Shown: piece after piece, positions 50,018-58,355 of the stretch
Position numbering within the stretch: position 1 is the stretch's first letter
Layout of the letters: each line of letters opens with the position of its first letter
Source: Truepera sp965215315
Lineage (GTDB): Bacteria > Deinococcota > Deinococci > Deinococcales > Trueperaceae
Reading direction: 5' to 3'
Assembly: GCA_965215315.1 (NCBI GenBank)
Contig: CBDCDB010000008.1
Location: forward strand, 124,001 to 188,000
Length of the DNA stretch: 64,000 bases
Notes under the pieces: model-generated
Told to the model about the DNA's origin: nothing
The model's input: the letters and a program-made list of their open reading frames with translations, nothing else
Database searches by the model: none
Translations under genes and position numbers: made by a program

Positions 50018-50239
50018 ATGACGAAACTTACGGCCATCGCCGCCCGCGTTATGCGCGACCACCCGCAGCTCGACGCGGATTCAGTTCAAGCAGGCGTCAA
50101 CGCCGCCTTGCAAGAGGTTTACGGCGTAACCTACGAACGTCACCTCCGCTGGCGTGAACTCTCCGACGGCGTATCCAAAGCTCGAGAAGAAGAGGCGCGT
50201 TCACTGGGGAATCTGGTCTTTCAGCTGCACGATAGTTGA
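50018..50239 (+). CDS. small hypothetical protein (73 aa)
   Basis: I do not recognise a family. The protein is helical and charged: TAIAARVMRDHPQLDADSVQ, ALQEVYGVTYERHLRWRELS, REEEARSLGNLVFQLHDS. ATG 50018 has AAAGGGG 5 nt upstream, and a -10-like TATAAA lies about 30 nt upstream. The frame opens at 50000. Good ribosome binding site and codon use like its neighbours argue that it is real. Confidence 0.6.
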   Translation: MTKLTAIAARVMRDHPQLDADSVQAGVNAALQEVYGVTYERHLRWRELSDGVSKAREEEARSLGNLVFQLHDS

Positions 50240-50278
50240 TACCGTTAAGTTGATACCGCCAGAAAACTGAGACGCTGG

Positions 50279-50470
50279 TTAACGTTTATTGTTCAGGCGG
50301 CGTTTGCGGCGCGCCCTGGCTGCTTTGCCGCCCGCGCTTCTAAGCGCGTAGATACCTGCAAGTACGGCGAGCAGTAGTACCAAAACGCCGAGGCCGGGGT
50401 TGAGCCACACCGCTAGCACGCAGACGAAAAGCATCGCGCTACCGATAAGAATCCCGAGCGCAACGTTCAT
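50279..50470 (-). CDS. small hypothetical membrane protein (63 aa)
   Basis: Two transmembrane helices (LGILIGSAMLFVCVLAVWL and LGVLVLLLAVLAGIYAL) followed by a strongly basic tail (GGKAARARRKRRLNNKR). The positive-inside rule puts the tail in the cytoplasm. No family recognised. TATAGA lies 8 nt before ATG 50470. Confidence 0.55.
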   Translation of the reverse strand: MNVALGILIGSAMLFVCVLAVWLNPGLGVLVLLLAVLAGIYALRSAGGKAARARRKRRLNNKR

Positions 50471-50568
50471 CTGCTGTCTCTATAAGCAAGGCTACGCGTC
50501 ATAATTTACCTTACCGAGACCTCGAGCCCGAACCTGTAAGGGTCAATCACTTTTAAGCTTATACGCGA

Positions 50569-51642
50569 CTACATTTTGAGATGCAACTTTGCCAGTGGCG
50601 CAACGTCTAGATAGCCTGCCGTAAACTCTAGCGGCGCGTTCAGCACGTCGGTCTCCAGCTTGAGCGGAAAACTCAGCTCGCACGGGTGCGTCACGCCCGC
50701 TTTGCTGCTAAAAATCGCGGCGTGCAGGGTGCCGAGCCCTGCCGACGCCTGCGACCCGACCATCACACCTTTACCGGCGCTCCGGGCTGCGTCCAACATT
50801 TTTTGTGAAACCGTAAACCCGGTACGGGCCGTTTTGATGTTCAGGATGTCAAAGGTGTCGAAAGCCAGTTCGCGCTCCAACTCAGGGAGCGTAAAACATG
50901 AATCGTCGGCGATGAGGGGCAAAATATCGGCGCGTTTAAGCGTCGCCCTCTCTCCAAACAGATGGACAGGGAGCGGTTCCTCAACGTAGGCGACGCCCAG
51001 TTTGCGTAAACGTTCCAGCTCACGCGCCGCCGTGTCCGGGTTCAGGCTTTCGTTGGCGTCGGTGTAGAGCGTGACGCCCGCACCTGCAAAGGTGTGCTGC
51101 AACGCCCCTAAGACGTTTGCGTCGTGCGCCGCACTTCGGCCTACCTTGACTTTGAACACGCGCACGCCTCGCTCAAAGACCTTTTCAGCTTCAACGAGCA
51201 TAGTGTCCAGTTCAGCAATCCCGAGAATAAAGCTGACCGCAATTCGCCCCGTCTCGCCCCGTTCCGCCCCAAACAAACTCTTGCCTGCCGCCTTCGCCCG
51301 CAGTTCGCAGAGCGCCGTGTCGAGCGCACCTTTAGCGCAGTGGTTGTTCGGAATATGGGTTAAAACCTCCTGCTGCGCGGTTATGTTATCCGTTTTTAAG
51401 CCGACCAGCCCCGGCCCTAGCTGTTCCCGAATGACGGCCCGAATACTCGAGACCGTCTCACCGTAGATCGTCGGGCGCACGGGCGCTTCGGCGGTGCCGA
51501 CGTTGCCTGCGTCGTCAAAAACCGAGACGAGGACGTGCTCCAACTTCGTCAGTTCGCCAGACTTACCCCAGCGGAGGGCACTTTTAAGCGCCAGCTGCAC
51601 GGGCCGCGTTTCGACAAACGTCACCTTCGGCACTAGAGCCAC
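50569..51642 (-). CDS. enolase-superfamily enzyme, MLE subgroup (OSBS / N-acylamino acid racemase / dipeptide epimerase-like)
   Basis: A 357-aa enzyme that abstracts a proton next to a carboxylate. The five catalytic residues are visible: KxK in RVFKVKVGRSA, then the metal ligands TDANESL, VEEPLP and IADDSCF, and the second Lys in LNIKTARTGF. This is the muconate-lactonising subgroup, which includes o-succinylbenzoate synthase, N-succinylamino acid racemase and dipeptide epimerase; the sequence does not decide between them. The first codons overlap the stop of the P-loop gene (GTG 51642 or GTG 51633). It is the third gene of a coupled operon with an aminotransferase. Confidence 0.87.
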   Translation of the reverse strand: MALVPKVTFVETRPVQLALKSALRWGKSGELTKLEHVLVSVFDDAGNVGTAEAPVRPTIYGETVSSIRAVIREQLGPGLVGLKTDNITAQQEVLTHIPNNHCAKGALDTALCELRAKAAGKSLFGAERGETGRIAVSFILGIAELDTMLVEAEKVFERGVRVFKVKVGRSAAHDANVLGALQHTFAGAGVTLYTDANESLNPDTAARELERLRKLGVAYVEEPLPVHLFGERATLKRADILPLIADDSCFTLPELERELAFDTFDILNIKTARTGFTVSQKMLDAARSAGKGVMVGSQASAGLGTLHAAIFSSKAGVTHPCELSFPLKLETDVLNAPLEFTAGYLDVAPLAKLHLKM

Positions 51643-52346
51643 GCCCGAATCCGCGTTTGCACCTCGGCGGGGGAGAGATCGGCGGTGTTCAGGTGCAAAA
51701 AATGTTCGGCGTCTTGCGTTTCGTGTAAGTGGACGGCGGCAGCGTCCATATCGTAGTGCTGCGCTTCGCTCAAGATAATGCGAACGGCGTTTAAGAGTTC
51801 GGTTTCAGGGACGCCACGCGCCTCGAGTCTAGCGATTTCGTAAGGGTCGAAGATGGTCTCGAGTCCCTCCAAAGCCAGCAGCTGCTCGGCAAACGAGGTG
51901 TTCTCGAGCCGCGTCGCCGCCACCTGATCAAAGGTATCACTCCGCCCGACAAGCCGTAACAGCCGGACTAGAGGTGGCGCGTCCAGCATCATAAAACGCG
52001 CATTTGCAAAGGTTTCAGCAGCAGCTCGAGCCTCGTCCAGCCCGCGCAAGTTGTCGAATAGCAGGGCTTCTTCTTCGTTATAAACGTGAGCATCAAGATA
52101 CTCAAGCAGCGCAGCGACCATTCCACCCGGATGCGTTTTACGGTAGCGCCGCGTCAGTTCAAACCGCTCGAGCCGGTCGCTAACCGGTTTTACAGCGCTC
52201 CCCGCTTCCCGCTGCATTTCAGGGACGATCAACTCGTCCGTCAACGTGCGGCGGTCAGGTAACAAGGTAAACGGGACGCCACGCTCCCGAAGTGCGCTTA
52301 CGGCGGTGCTTTTACCCACGCCCGTAAGCCCGAGCAAAAAGAGCAT
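51633..52346 (-). CDS. P-loop NTPase / kinase-like protein
   Basis: A 237-aa P-loop protein. Walker A is LFLLGLTGVGKSTAVSAL at the very N-terminus. A later ARFMMLDAPPLVRLLRLVGR segment resembles the lid region of nucleotide or small-molecule kinases. I do not recognise the substrate. ATG 52346 overlaps the aminotransferase stop (TGATG), and its own stop overlaps the enolase-superfamily gene, so the three are translationally coupled and probably act in one pathway. The longer frame (start 52403) would run back into the aminotransferase. Confidence 0.7.
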   Translation of the reverse strand: MLFLLGLTGVGKSTAVSALRERGVPFTLLPDRRTLTDELIVPEMQREAGSAVKPVSDRLERFELTRRYRKTHPGGMVAALLEYLDAHVYNEEEALLFDNLRGLDEARAAAETFANARFMMLDAPPLVRLLRLVGRSDTFDQVAATRLENTSFAEQLLALEGLETIFDPYEIARLEARGVPETELLNAVRIILSEAQHYDMDAAAVHLHETQDAEHFLHLNTADLSPAEVQTRIRAWL

Positions 52347-53521
52347 CACTCGAGCCTCTGAAGCCGTCTGCCAGCCTCTAAAATCGCTTCGTCCGACTTG
52401 CAAAACGCAAAGCGCACGAGGTTTTTAGCCAAATGCTTGTGAGCGTCCGAATAAAATGCGCTCGGCGGAATGGCGACGACGCCTGTAAGCTCTGGTAGCG
52501 CCTGGCAGAGTTGGGTGTCATCTTTGAACTCTAACGCTGAGCTGTCCGCTATAACAAAGTAGCCGCCCTGAGGCTCGAGCGCCCGAAACGGCGTGTTCTC
52601 GAGCTGCGCCAACAGCAAATCGCGTTTGTGCTGAAACATCTGTTCAAGTTCCGCGTAGTAGCCGTTCGTCTCGGCACGTTGCAGAAGCTGCGCCGACGCC
52701 GCCTGTAACGGGGTTGCCACGACGAAAGGAATCCACTGATGTGCCCGCCGGAGCGGAATGACGAGCGTTTCTGGCCCGACTGCCCAACCGACCTTCCACC
52801 CTGTGACCGAGAACGTTTTGCCGATGCTCGAGACGCTCAGCGTCCGTTCCCACGCTCCCTGCCTGCTGGCGACGCTTACGTGCGGCGTAAAGGCGATGTG
52901 TTCGTACACCTCGTCACTGACGATCAGCGCGTCGTAACGCTCCGCAAGCGCGACAATCTGGTCGAGTTCGGCTGCCGTAAAAACCTTGCCCGTCGGATTG
53001 TGTGGGGTGTTTAAGATAATCGCTTTGGTTTTTTCGCTAAACGCTGCCGCTAGCGTGTCAAAATCCAACGCCCAGTCGTCGCCCTGTGGTTCTAGTGCGA
53101 CAAACTTCGGGATACCGCCCGCCATCACCACGTCGGCGGGGTAGGCGTCGTAAAAGGGCTCGAGCACCACCACCTCATCGCCCGGATTGATAAACGCCTG
53201 CATCGCCGCAAAAAGCGCCTCGGTCGCGCCCACCGTAATTTGCACGTTCTCCGGCGCACACACCTCACGACCTAAACGCCCCGACATCTTTTCGGCAACG
53301 GCTTCTAGCAGCACCGGCAACCCCGGCAGCGGCGCATACTGCTGCGGGCCGGAAGCCGCTTCAAGCAGAGCGTCTAGCGCAAACTCCGGCGGCGCAAAAT
53401 CAGGGAAGCCCTGCCCCAGATTGACGGCTCCGTAATGCTCGGCGAGGCGGGTATAGGTTGCAAAGACGGTTTCACCAAAGCTCGAGACGCGTGTGCTCGG
53501 GGTCAGTGCAGGTTCGATCAT
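52346..53521 (-). CDS. class I/II pyridoxal-phosphate aminotransferase (methionine/kynurenine aminotransferase-like)
   Basis: A 391-aa fold-type I aminotransferase. The PLP-binding lysine is in SVSSIGKTFSVTGWKVGWAV, the N-terminal VNLGQGFPDF and the NTPHNPTGKVF motifs are typical, and RFAFCKSDE carries the carboxylate-binding Arg. It resembles YbdL-type methionine aminotransferase and kynurenine-oxoglutarate aminotransferase. ATG 53521 follows TAGAAT and 7 nt. It is the first gene of the coupled aminotransferase, P-loop, enolase operon. Confidence 0.9.
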   Translation of the reverse strand: MIEPALTPSTRVSSFGETVFATYTRLAEHYGAVNLGQGFPDFAPPEFALDALLEAASGPQQYAPLPGLPVLLEAVAEKMSGRLGREVCAPENVQITVGATEALFAAMQAFINPGDEVVVLEPFYDAYPADVVMAGGIPKFVALEPQGDDWALDFDTLAAAFSEKTKAIILNTPHNPTGKVFTAAELDQIVALAERYDALIVSDEVYEHIAFTPHVSVASRQGAWERTLSVSSIGKTFSVTGWKVGWAVGPETLVIPLRRAHQWIPFVVATPLQAASAQLLQRAETNGYYAELEQMFQHKRDLLLAQLENTPFRALEPQGGYFVIADSSALEFKDDTQLCQALPELTGVVAIPPSAFYSDAHKHLAKNLVRFAFCKSDEAILEAGRRLQRLE

Positions 53522-53534
53522 CTTCGTTATTCTA
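53522..53534 (-). promoter_or_regulatory. leaderless-type -10 box of the aminotransferase operon
   Basis: On the minus strand TAGAAT (53534-53529), 7 nt (AACGAAG), then ATG 53521. The hexamer overlaps the last codons of the upstream lipoprotein gene (stop at 53527). Confidence 0.55.
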
Positions 53535-54456
53535 GCCCACCACGTAAAAAGGTACCGACAACTCGGTTAAACACCCCCGGCCTGTCCTCATTCGGCAGGA
53601 GCTTGACGCCGCGAATCGGCAAGAGCGTCGTCTGCGGCCTCGCCTCGAGAAAGTCCTGCGCGTCACCAATCGGCGTCGTCGTCGCCTCACTGCCCCACAG
53701 TATCAGCACCGGCTGCTGTACCTGAGGCCAAAGTTCAGAGACGTCTTGGTCTAGGTTGCCGCTGACGAACGAAAAGATGACCCAACGGGCGTTTTCGGCC
53801 CTCAAGTTGCTATCGTAGCTTTCCAGCACTTCAGGCGTCAGACTTTTCTGCCCTGCGTAGGCGTCAAGCAAAAAAAACCGCTGCGTACCGGGGTCGAGCA
53901 GCAGCGTGTTAAACACGCTACCCAGAACTCCGCGAAACTGGTTGAACCCTGAAATGCGATCTTCGTTTTGCGGGCGCGCGAGCCGTTCGTAGCCGGTTGG
54001 ACTGATGAGGACGAGTTTACTGATAAGCTCCGGTTTTTTTACGGCAATGCGGACCGCGTAGGCGGAGCTGAGGCCGCTGGCAACGACAGCAGCGGGCGTG
54101 TCTAGCCGGTCTAAAAATTCGGTAAGTTGTTCGGTTAGCAAGTCCTGCGTGTAACGAACCTCCGGGCGGCTGCTCCGCCCAAAACCCAGTAAATCGAGTG
54201 CGTAGACCTTAAACCCTGCGTCGGCGAGGGCGGCAGCGTTTTTACGGTACTGGAACCCGCTCGAGCCCCCGCCAATTCCGTGAACGAGCACGACAGGCTC
54301 ACCTTGACCGAGCGTTTCGTAATAGGTCGCGTAATCTCCGAAGGAAACGGTTTGCGGGGTTGCGCCGGGGATGATGGGGGCGCGTTTTGCGGGTGGGGCG
54401 AGGGTAGGAGCACAGGCGGTGAGCAGGAGCAAGCAGACGAGCCAGAGGGGTTTCAT
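53527..54456 (-). CDS. alpha/beta-hydrolase lipoprotein
   Basis: A 309-aa predicted lipoprotein (lipobox LLLTAC) with an alpha/beta-hydrolase domain. The oxyanion region is VVLVHGIGGGSSGF. The elbow is VVASGLSSAYAVRIAV (GLSSA rather than GxSxG), so the nucleophile is present but the last Gly is Ala. The expected late acid is near WGSEATTTPIGDAQ; the late His is not clear: the usual G-x-x-H region reads GVKLLPNEDRPGVF, without His. Enzyme activity is therefore doubtful. TATAAC lies 5 nt before ATG 54456. Confidence 0.75.
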   Translation of the reverse strand: MKPLWLVCLLLLTACAPTLAPPAKRAPIIPGATPQTVSFGDYATYYETLGQGEPVVLVHGIGGGSSGFQYRKNAAALADAGFKVYALDLLGFGRSSRPEVRYTQDLLTEQLTEFLDRLDTPAAVVASGLSSAYAVRIAVKKPELISKLVLISPTGYERLARPQNEDRISGFNQFRGVLGSVFNTLLLDPGTQRFFLLDAYAGQKSLTPEVLESYDSNLRAENARWVIFSFVSGNLDQDVSELWPQVQQPVLILWGSEATTTPIGDAQDFLEARPQTTLLPIRGVKLLPNEDRPGVFNRVVGTFLRGGLE

Positions 54457-54579
54457 AGCTAGTTATATCAAGCAAGGCGTTGATTTGCTCTCGAGGATTT
54501 TGCGGCAGGCAGGAATCAGCCGTGAACCGTAGTTGGGCTGAACTAACGAAACCGGTGATAGCGATTTCTATGTTAGCGT

Positions 54580-55431
54580 ATGGTTCACAGCGAAAAGGGA
54601 TATTTTACGGAAAAGATTGTGCAGCAAGTAAGTATGGGAAACCGGAATCTCTCTGTAACTTGTATGGGCGAAGGTCAGCCGACTGTGGTGCTCGAGTCCG
54701 GCCTTGGTGACGACGCTGGCATTTGGGCTAATACCGAGCTTCAGCCTAAAATTGCCGCGTTCAGCAAAGTCTGTGCCTACAGCCGAGCCGGACTAGGCGA
54801 AAGTGACCCTGCTCCGGGACAACGCACCGTTCAAGATGTCATAGACGATTTGGAAGCGTTGTTAGCGGACAGCTCTATGAAAGGCCCTTTTGTCCTCATA
54901 GGACATTCCATCGGCGGGCTTATCGTCAATATGTACGCGCACCAGCATCCTCAGCAAGTGGCGGGCCTGATACTTGTTGACAGCTCGCATCCCAATCAAG
55001 AGGGAGAACTTCGCAAGGTACTTCCTAGAGCGTTAAATGACGCCTTTGACAAACATAAATGGCCGGAGAACTGGGATTTTCTTGCAGCAGGGAATCAAGG
55101 CGAAACCGAATATATACAACCCGGTTCGCTCACTGACAAACCCGTCGTAGTGCTGACGGCAGATACGAGTTTGTTAGACCAAGAGGATATTGACTGGACG
55201 AAAGAGAACATCTGGGCGGGCTATAACGAGGACGTTGCCAGGGTCGAAAAAGAGATGTGGAAAGGTTTACAAGCGCAATATACTGAGCTTTCAAGCAACA
55301 CCCGGCGTACAGAAATCAGGGGAAGTTCTCACTACATCCAGCTCGACAATCCCGAGGTGGTTGTAGAGGCCATTCGGCAAGTTGTAGAAGCCGTCAGGAC
55401 AGGTCAGCTGCTCCAACCTTCAGAAAAATAA
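54580..55431 (+). CDS. alpha/beta hydrolase
   Basis: A 283-aa hydrolase. VVLESGLGDDAGIW replaces the usual HG loop, the nucleophile elbow is VLIGHSIGGLIVNMYAHQHP near residue 109, and the catalytic His is in GSSHYIQLDNPEVV. There is no signal peptide, so it acts in the cytoplasm. ATG 54634 (MGNRNLSVTCMGEGQ) is a possible later start. The substrate is not predictable. Its codon use is somewhat more A/T-rich than its neighbours, which may point to later acquisition. Confidence 0.8.
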   Translation: MVHSEKGYFTEKIVQQVSMGNRNLSVTCMGEGQPTVVLESGLGDDAGIWANTELQPKIAAFSKVCAYSRAGLGESDPAPGQRTVQDVIDDLEALLADSSMKGPFVLIGHSIGGLIVNMYAHQHPQQVAGLILVDSSHPNQEGELRKVLPRALNDAFDKHKWPENWDFLAAGNQGETEYIQPGSLTDKPVVVLTADTSLLDQEDIDWTKENIWAGYNEDVARVEKEMWKGLQAQYTELSSNTRRTEIRGSSHYIQLDNPEVVVEAIRQVVEAVRTGQLLQPSEK

Positions 55432-55473
55432 TGCGTTCAGTTCGGCGGTGTACCACGCGAGCTATGCCTCCTT

Positions 55474-55485
55474 TATACTGCTTCC
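55474..55485 (+). promoter_or_regulatory. leaderless-type -10 box of the universal stress protein gene
   Basis: TATACT (55474-55479), 6 nt (GCTTCC), ATG 55486. It is identical in hexamer and spacing to the acyl-CoA mutase gene. Confidence 0.65.
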
Positions 55486-56325
55486 ATGACTCACTTCTCT
55501 TCACTCCTGCTCGCAGTAGACGCCTCCCCTTACGCCGAAGCTGCGGCCCGCTACGCCGCCCGGTTGAGCGAGCGTTTAGGGCTTCCGCTCCGCGCCGTTC
55601 ACGTCCTTGACCTCCGCGTCGCCACGACGCCGAGCTCATTAGACGCCGGAATGGGCGACCCGGCGATGCTAACTCCGCATTTCGATGTTGAACTTCAGGG
55701 TGTGTTGGAACGGCGGGCGGAGAAGGTTCAGGTAGACATACAGGCGCTGTTAAAAGGGCTGGGCCTTGAGACCGACGTAGAGTTGCCGACCGGCCCGGTC
55801 GAAAATGAAATCTTAAGCCGCGCCGACGCAGAAACGCTCATCCTGATGGGTAAAGAAGGGGACAGCGCCGAAATCAACGGGTCGGGCAGGCTTGGCAGCG
55901 TCGCCGAACACGTGGCACGCCGCGCTGAAGGGGCTGTCTTGCTCGCGCCGCAAACCTTTAGCGAACCCCAGCGGCTGCTACTCGGTTACGACGGCTCAGA
56001 CGGCTCGGAAGGGGCGCTCGCCTATACGCTGGCGCTCGCCAAACCCCTGAAACTGCCGATTCTGGCGCTTAACGTGCAAGATGACGAGGAGACCGCGCGG
56101 GCACCGCTCGTGCGTGCCCGCAGCCACGCGGAACGAAAAGGGTTAAACCTTACCGCCGATTTTCGTTCCGGCGATCCCGCCAAAGCTATTGTAGAAACCG
56201 CGCAAGACGGCGACGTCATTGCGATCGGCGCGTTTGAAACGGGGCGCATTGCGGCATTCTTTCAAGGTTCGACGACGCTCGAGATCGCGCGTGAGGCGGC
56301 TGTGCCCATACTGCTGCACCACTGA
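55486..56325 (+). CDS. tandem universal stress protein
   Basis: A 279-aa protein with two UspA domains: about residues 1-150 (SSLLLAVDASPYAEAAARYA) and 160-279 (RLLLGYDGSDGSEGALAYTL). The ATP-binding loop G-2x-G-9x-G(S/T) is recognisable in domain 1 (GKEGDSAEINGSGRLGSVAEH) and partly in domain 2 (GAFETGRIAAFFQGSTTLEI). Tandem Usp proteins help survive starvation, oxidants and DNA damage. It is monocistronic and ends 1 bp from the convergent DUF2256 gene. Confidence 0.92.
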   Translation: MTHFSSLLLAVDASPYAEAAARYAARLSERLGLPLRAVHVLDLRVATTPSSLDAGMGDPAMLTPHFDVELQGVLERRAEKVQVDIQALLKGLGLETDVELPTGPVENEILSRADAETLILMGKEGDSAEINGSGRLGSVAEHVARRAEGAVLLAPQTFSEPQRLLLGYDGSDGSEGALAYTLALAKPLKLPILALNVQDDEETARAPLVRARSHAERKGLNLTADFRSGDPAKAIVETAQDGDVIAIGAFETGRIAAFFQGSTTLEIAREAAVPILLHH

Positions 56326-56326
56326 C

Positions 56327-56491
56327 TTACGACGACGTATGGGAGTGCCGCTTCGCCTCGCGGCGGCACCGCTCCGAGCAGTAGCGGACATTTTCCCAAT
56401 CGCGTTCCCACTTTTTACGCCAACTGAAGGGCAGGCCACAGTGGGCGCACGTTTTGGTCGGCAGGTTTGATTTTTTTGGCGATTTTGCCAC
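56327..56491 (-). CDS. DUF2256 small zinc-ribbon-like protein (54 aa)
   Basis: A short protein reading MAKSPKKSNLPTKTC, then AHCGLPFSWRKKWERDWENV, then RYCSERCRREAKRH. CxxC and CxxxC pairs (KTCAHCG, YCSERC) form a probable zinc site, and the WRKKWERxWxxVxYCSxRCR signature is DUF2256. These proteins of about 50 aa are often missed by gene finders and their function is unknown. Start GTG 56491 lies 5 nt after TAAACT, again leaderless. It is convergent with the universal stress protein gene. Confidence 0.85.
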   Translation of the reverse strand: MAKSPKKSNLPTKTCAHCGLPFSWRKKWERDWENVRYCSERCRREAKRHSHTSS

Positions 56492-56573
56492 GTCTCAGTT
56501 TACAGTTTGGGTGATTTTCCGGAGGTCGCGCCGTTAGTTACTACAGCCGCACTTAACCGACTGACCTAGAGCG

Positions 56574-57260
56574 ATGACAAAGACAAAGCAAATAAAAGGG
56601 TGGGTGGACGAGCTTCGGGGCTTACACATTCGAATTGCGCCCTTCGTTGAGCGGGCTGAACCGAGACAAAGAGACCCAAGCTACGTGCAAGGGCTGCTCA
56701 GTTCAGTAGAGCGCAAGAACGGCTGGCAACTTGCAGAGCAGGCGAGTGAAGCGACACCTGACGGGATGCAACGTTTACTTCACGGGTCTTGTTGGGATGC
56801 TGAAGGGGTACGCGATGAACTGCGGCACTATGCGGTGGAGCAGTTAGATTCGAATGAGGCTGTGCTGGTCGTAGATGAAACGAGCTTTATCAAAAAGGGC
56901 GAGCCCTCGGTCGGGGTAAAGCGTCAATACTGTGGCACGGTAGGTCGTATTGAGAATTGCCAAGTCGGGGTGTTTCTAGCCTACGCCACAGAGCGGGGCA
57001 CCGCTTTTATTGAGCGCGAGTTGTTTCTACCCGAAGCGTGGGCGGCTGACCCTGTGCGGTGTGAGGCTGCGGGCGTGCCCGACGAGACCGCGTTCCAGAG
57101 CAAACCCCAACTCGCTTTGCAGATATTGGAGCGGGCATTGGCGACAGGGGTCAAAGCCGCCTGGGTTGCTGAGGAGTGCCTCTATTCTTCCTCAAAACTC
57201 AGGCGTGTGTTGGAACAGCGGCAGCAAGCCTATGTAAGTGCCCCGACAGAAACAGCCTAA
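56574..57260 (+). pseudogene. IS701-family transposase, 3'-truncated
   Basis: The N-terminal 228 residues of an IS701 transposase: WVDELRGLHIRIAPFVERAE, the first catalytic region AVLVVDETSFIKKGEPSVGV with QYCGTVGRIENCQVGVFLAYA, and TAFIERELFLPEAWAAD. Full-length members are about 400 aa with two more catalytic acids. Here the frame ends with KLRRVLEQRQQAYVSAPTETA where an IS630-type element begins (about 57235), so insertion cut off the 3' part. Confidence 0.85.
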
Positions 57261-57269
57261 ACTAAACCG

Positions 57270-58355
57270 ATGGCGAAGGTCAAAACGATTGTACTGAGTG
57301 AAGCTCAAAGAACAGCACTGGAAGAAGGCTACAGAGAAGGTGAGAGTCAAGCCTTTCGCAAACGATGTCAGCTGGTGTTGCTCAAGAACGCGTCACGCCG
57401 TTCGGTGGACGTAGCCGAGATACTCAGCTGCCATGAAGTAAGTGTGAACAACTGGCTGAAACGCTATGAAGCTGAAGGCATCGAGGGGTTTAAAACCAAG
57501 CCGGGGCGAGGGCGCAAGCCCATCTTAGAAGCTGAGGGAGACTTAAAGGCTGTCAGGAACGCAGTACAGGCCAATCGTCAGCGCCTATCAGTTGCCAAAG
57601 CCGAACTAGAAACCAAACGCGGTAAACCCTTTAGTACCAGAATTTTAGAGCGCTATATAAGAAACTTGGTGCATAGGTGAAGGCTAAGAGCCTCTGAGCT
57701 TTGCTCTAACCTTTGTCATAAACGAATCAGAAAACGTCCCCGCTATCAGACAGACCCGGCAAGCTACGGACTCAAGCTCAAAGGTTTGAAAGAACTCGAG
57801 CGTCTATCAGCGCTCGGGCTTATTGACCTTTACTACGGTGACGAAAGTCGCGTCAGCATGGAGCCGTGTATCCCTTACGGCTGGCAGTTTAAGAATGAAA
57901 AGGTCTTTATGCCCAGTGAAAAGAGCAAAGGCTTAACCCTTTTTGGTCTGCTCAGCCGTGACAACAGGCTTGTATTCAAGATCACTAGGGGCAAAGTCGA
58001 TAGCAGCTTCTTTATCGCACAGTTAGACGCACTATCCTTCGCCGTCCACCAAACAACGGTTATCGTACTTGATAACGCACGTATTCACGCCTCCGCAAAG
58101 GTGCAGGCGTGCCGCAGCGCTTGGGAGCAGTGTGGTTTGTTCATCTTTTATTTACCGGCCTATGCCCCCCACCTCAATCTTACCGAAATCCTCTGGCGCA
58201 AGCTCAAGTACGAATGGCTAAGACCCCAAGATTACCTCTGTGAAGACAACCTCTTTTACACTGTTACGCAAATCCTCGCTGCCGTAGGAATAAGCCTCAA
58301 CAGCAACTTTACAAGCTGCAAAGCTAAGTACCCCCAAATGAAGACTGAGGCTTAG
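57270..58355 (+). pseudogene. IS630-family transposase, interrupted (second element)
   Basis: The N-terminal part (57270-57680) has a winged-helix region (SRRSVDVAEILSCHEVSVNNWLKRYE). It ends with a TGA after NLVHR. The same frame resumes after about 50 bp of unrelated-looking sequence as KRIRKRPRYQTDPASY, then the catalytic core: LIDLYYGDESRVSMEP, TVIVLDNARIHASAKVQ and YLPAYAPHLNLTEILWRKLK. A stretch of 57675-57725 (with near-repeats of the CATAAACG/CATAGG ends) looks inserted. Not functional as one protein. AAGTGCCCC (57235-57243) may mark its left end. Confidence 0.75.
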
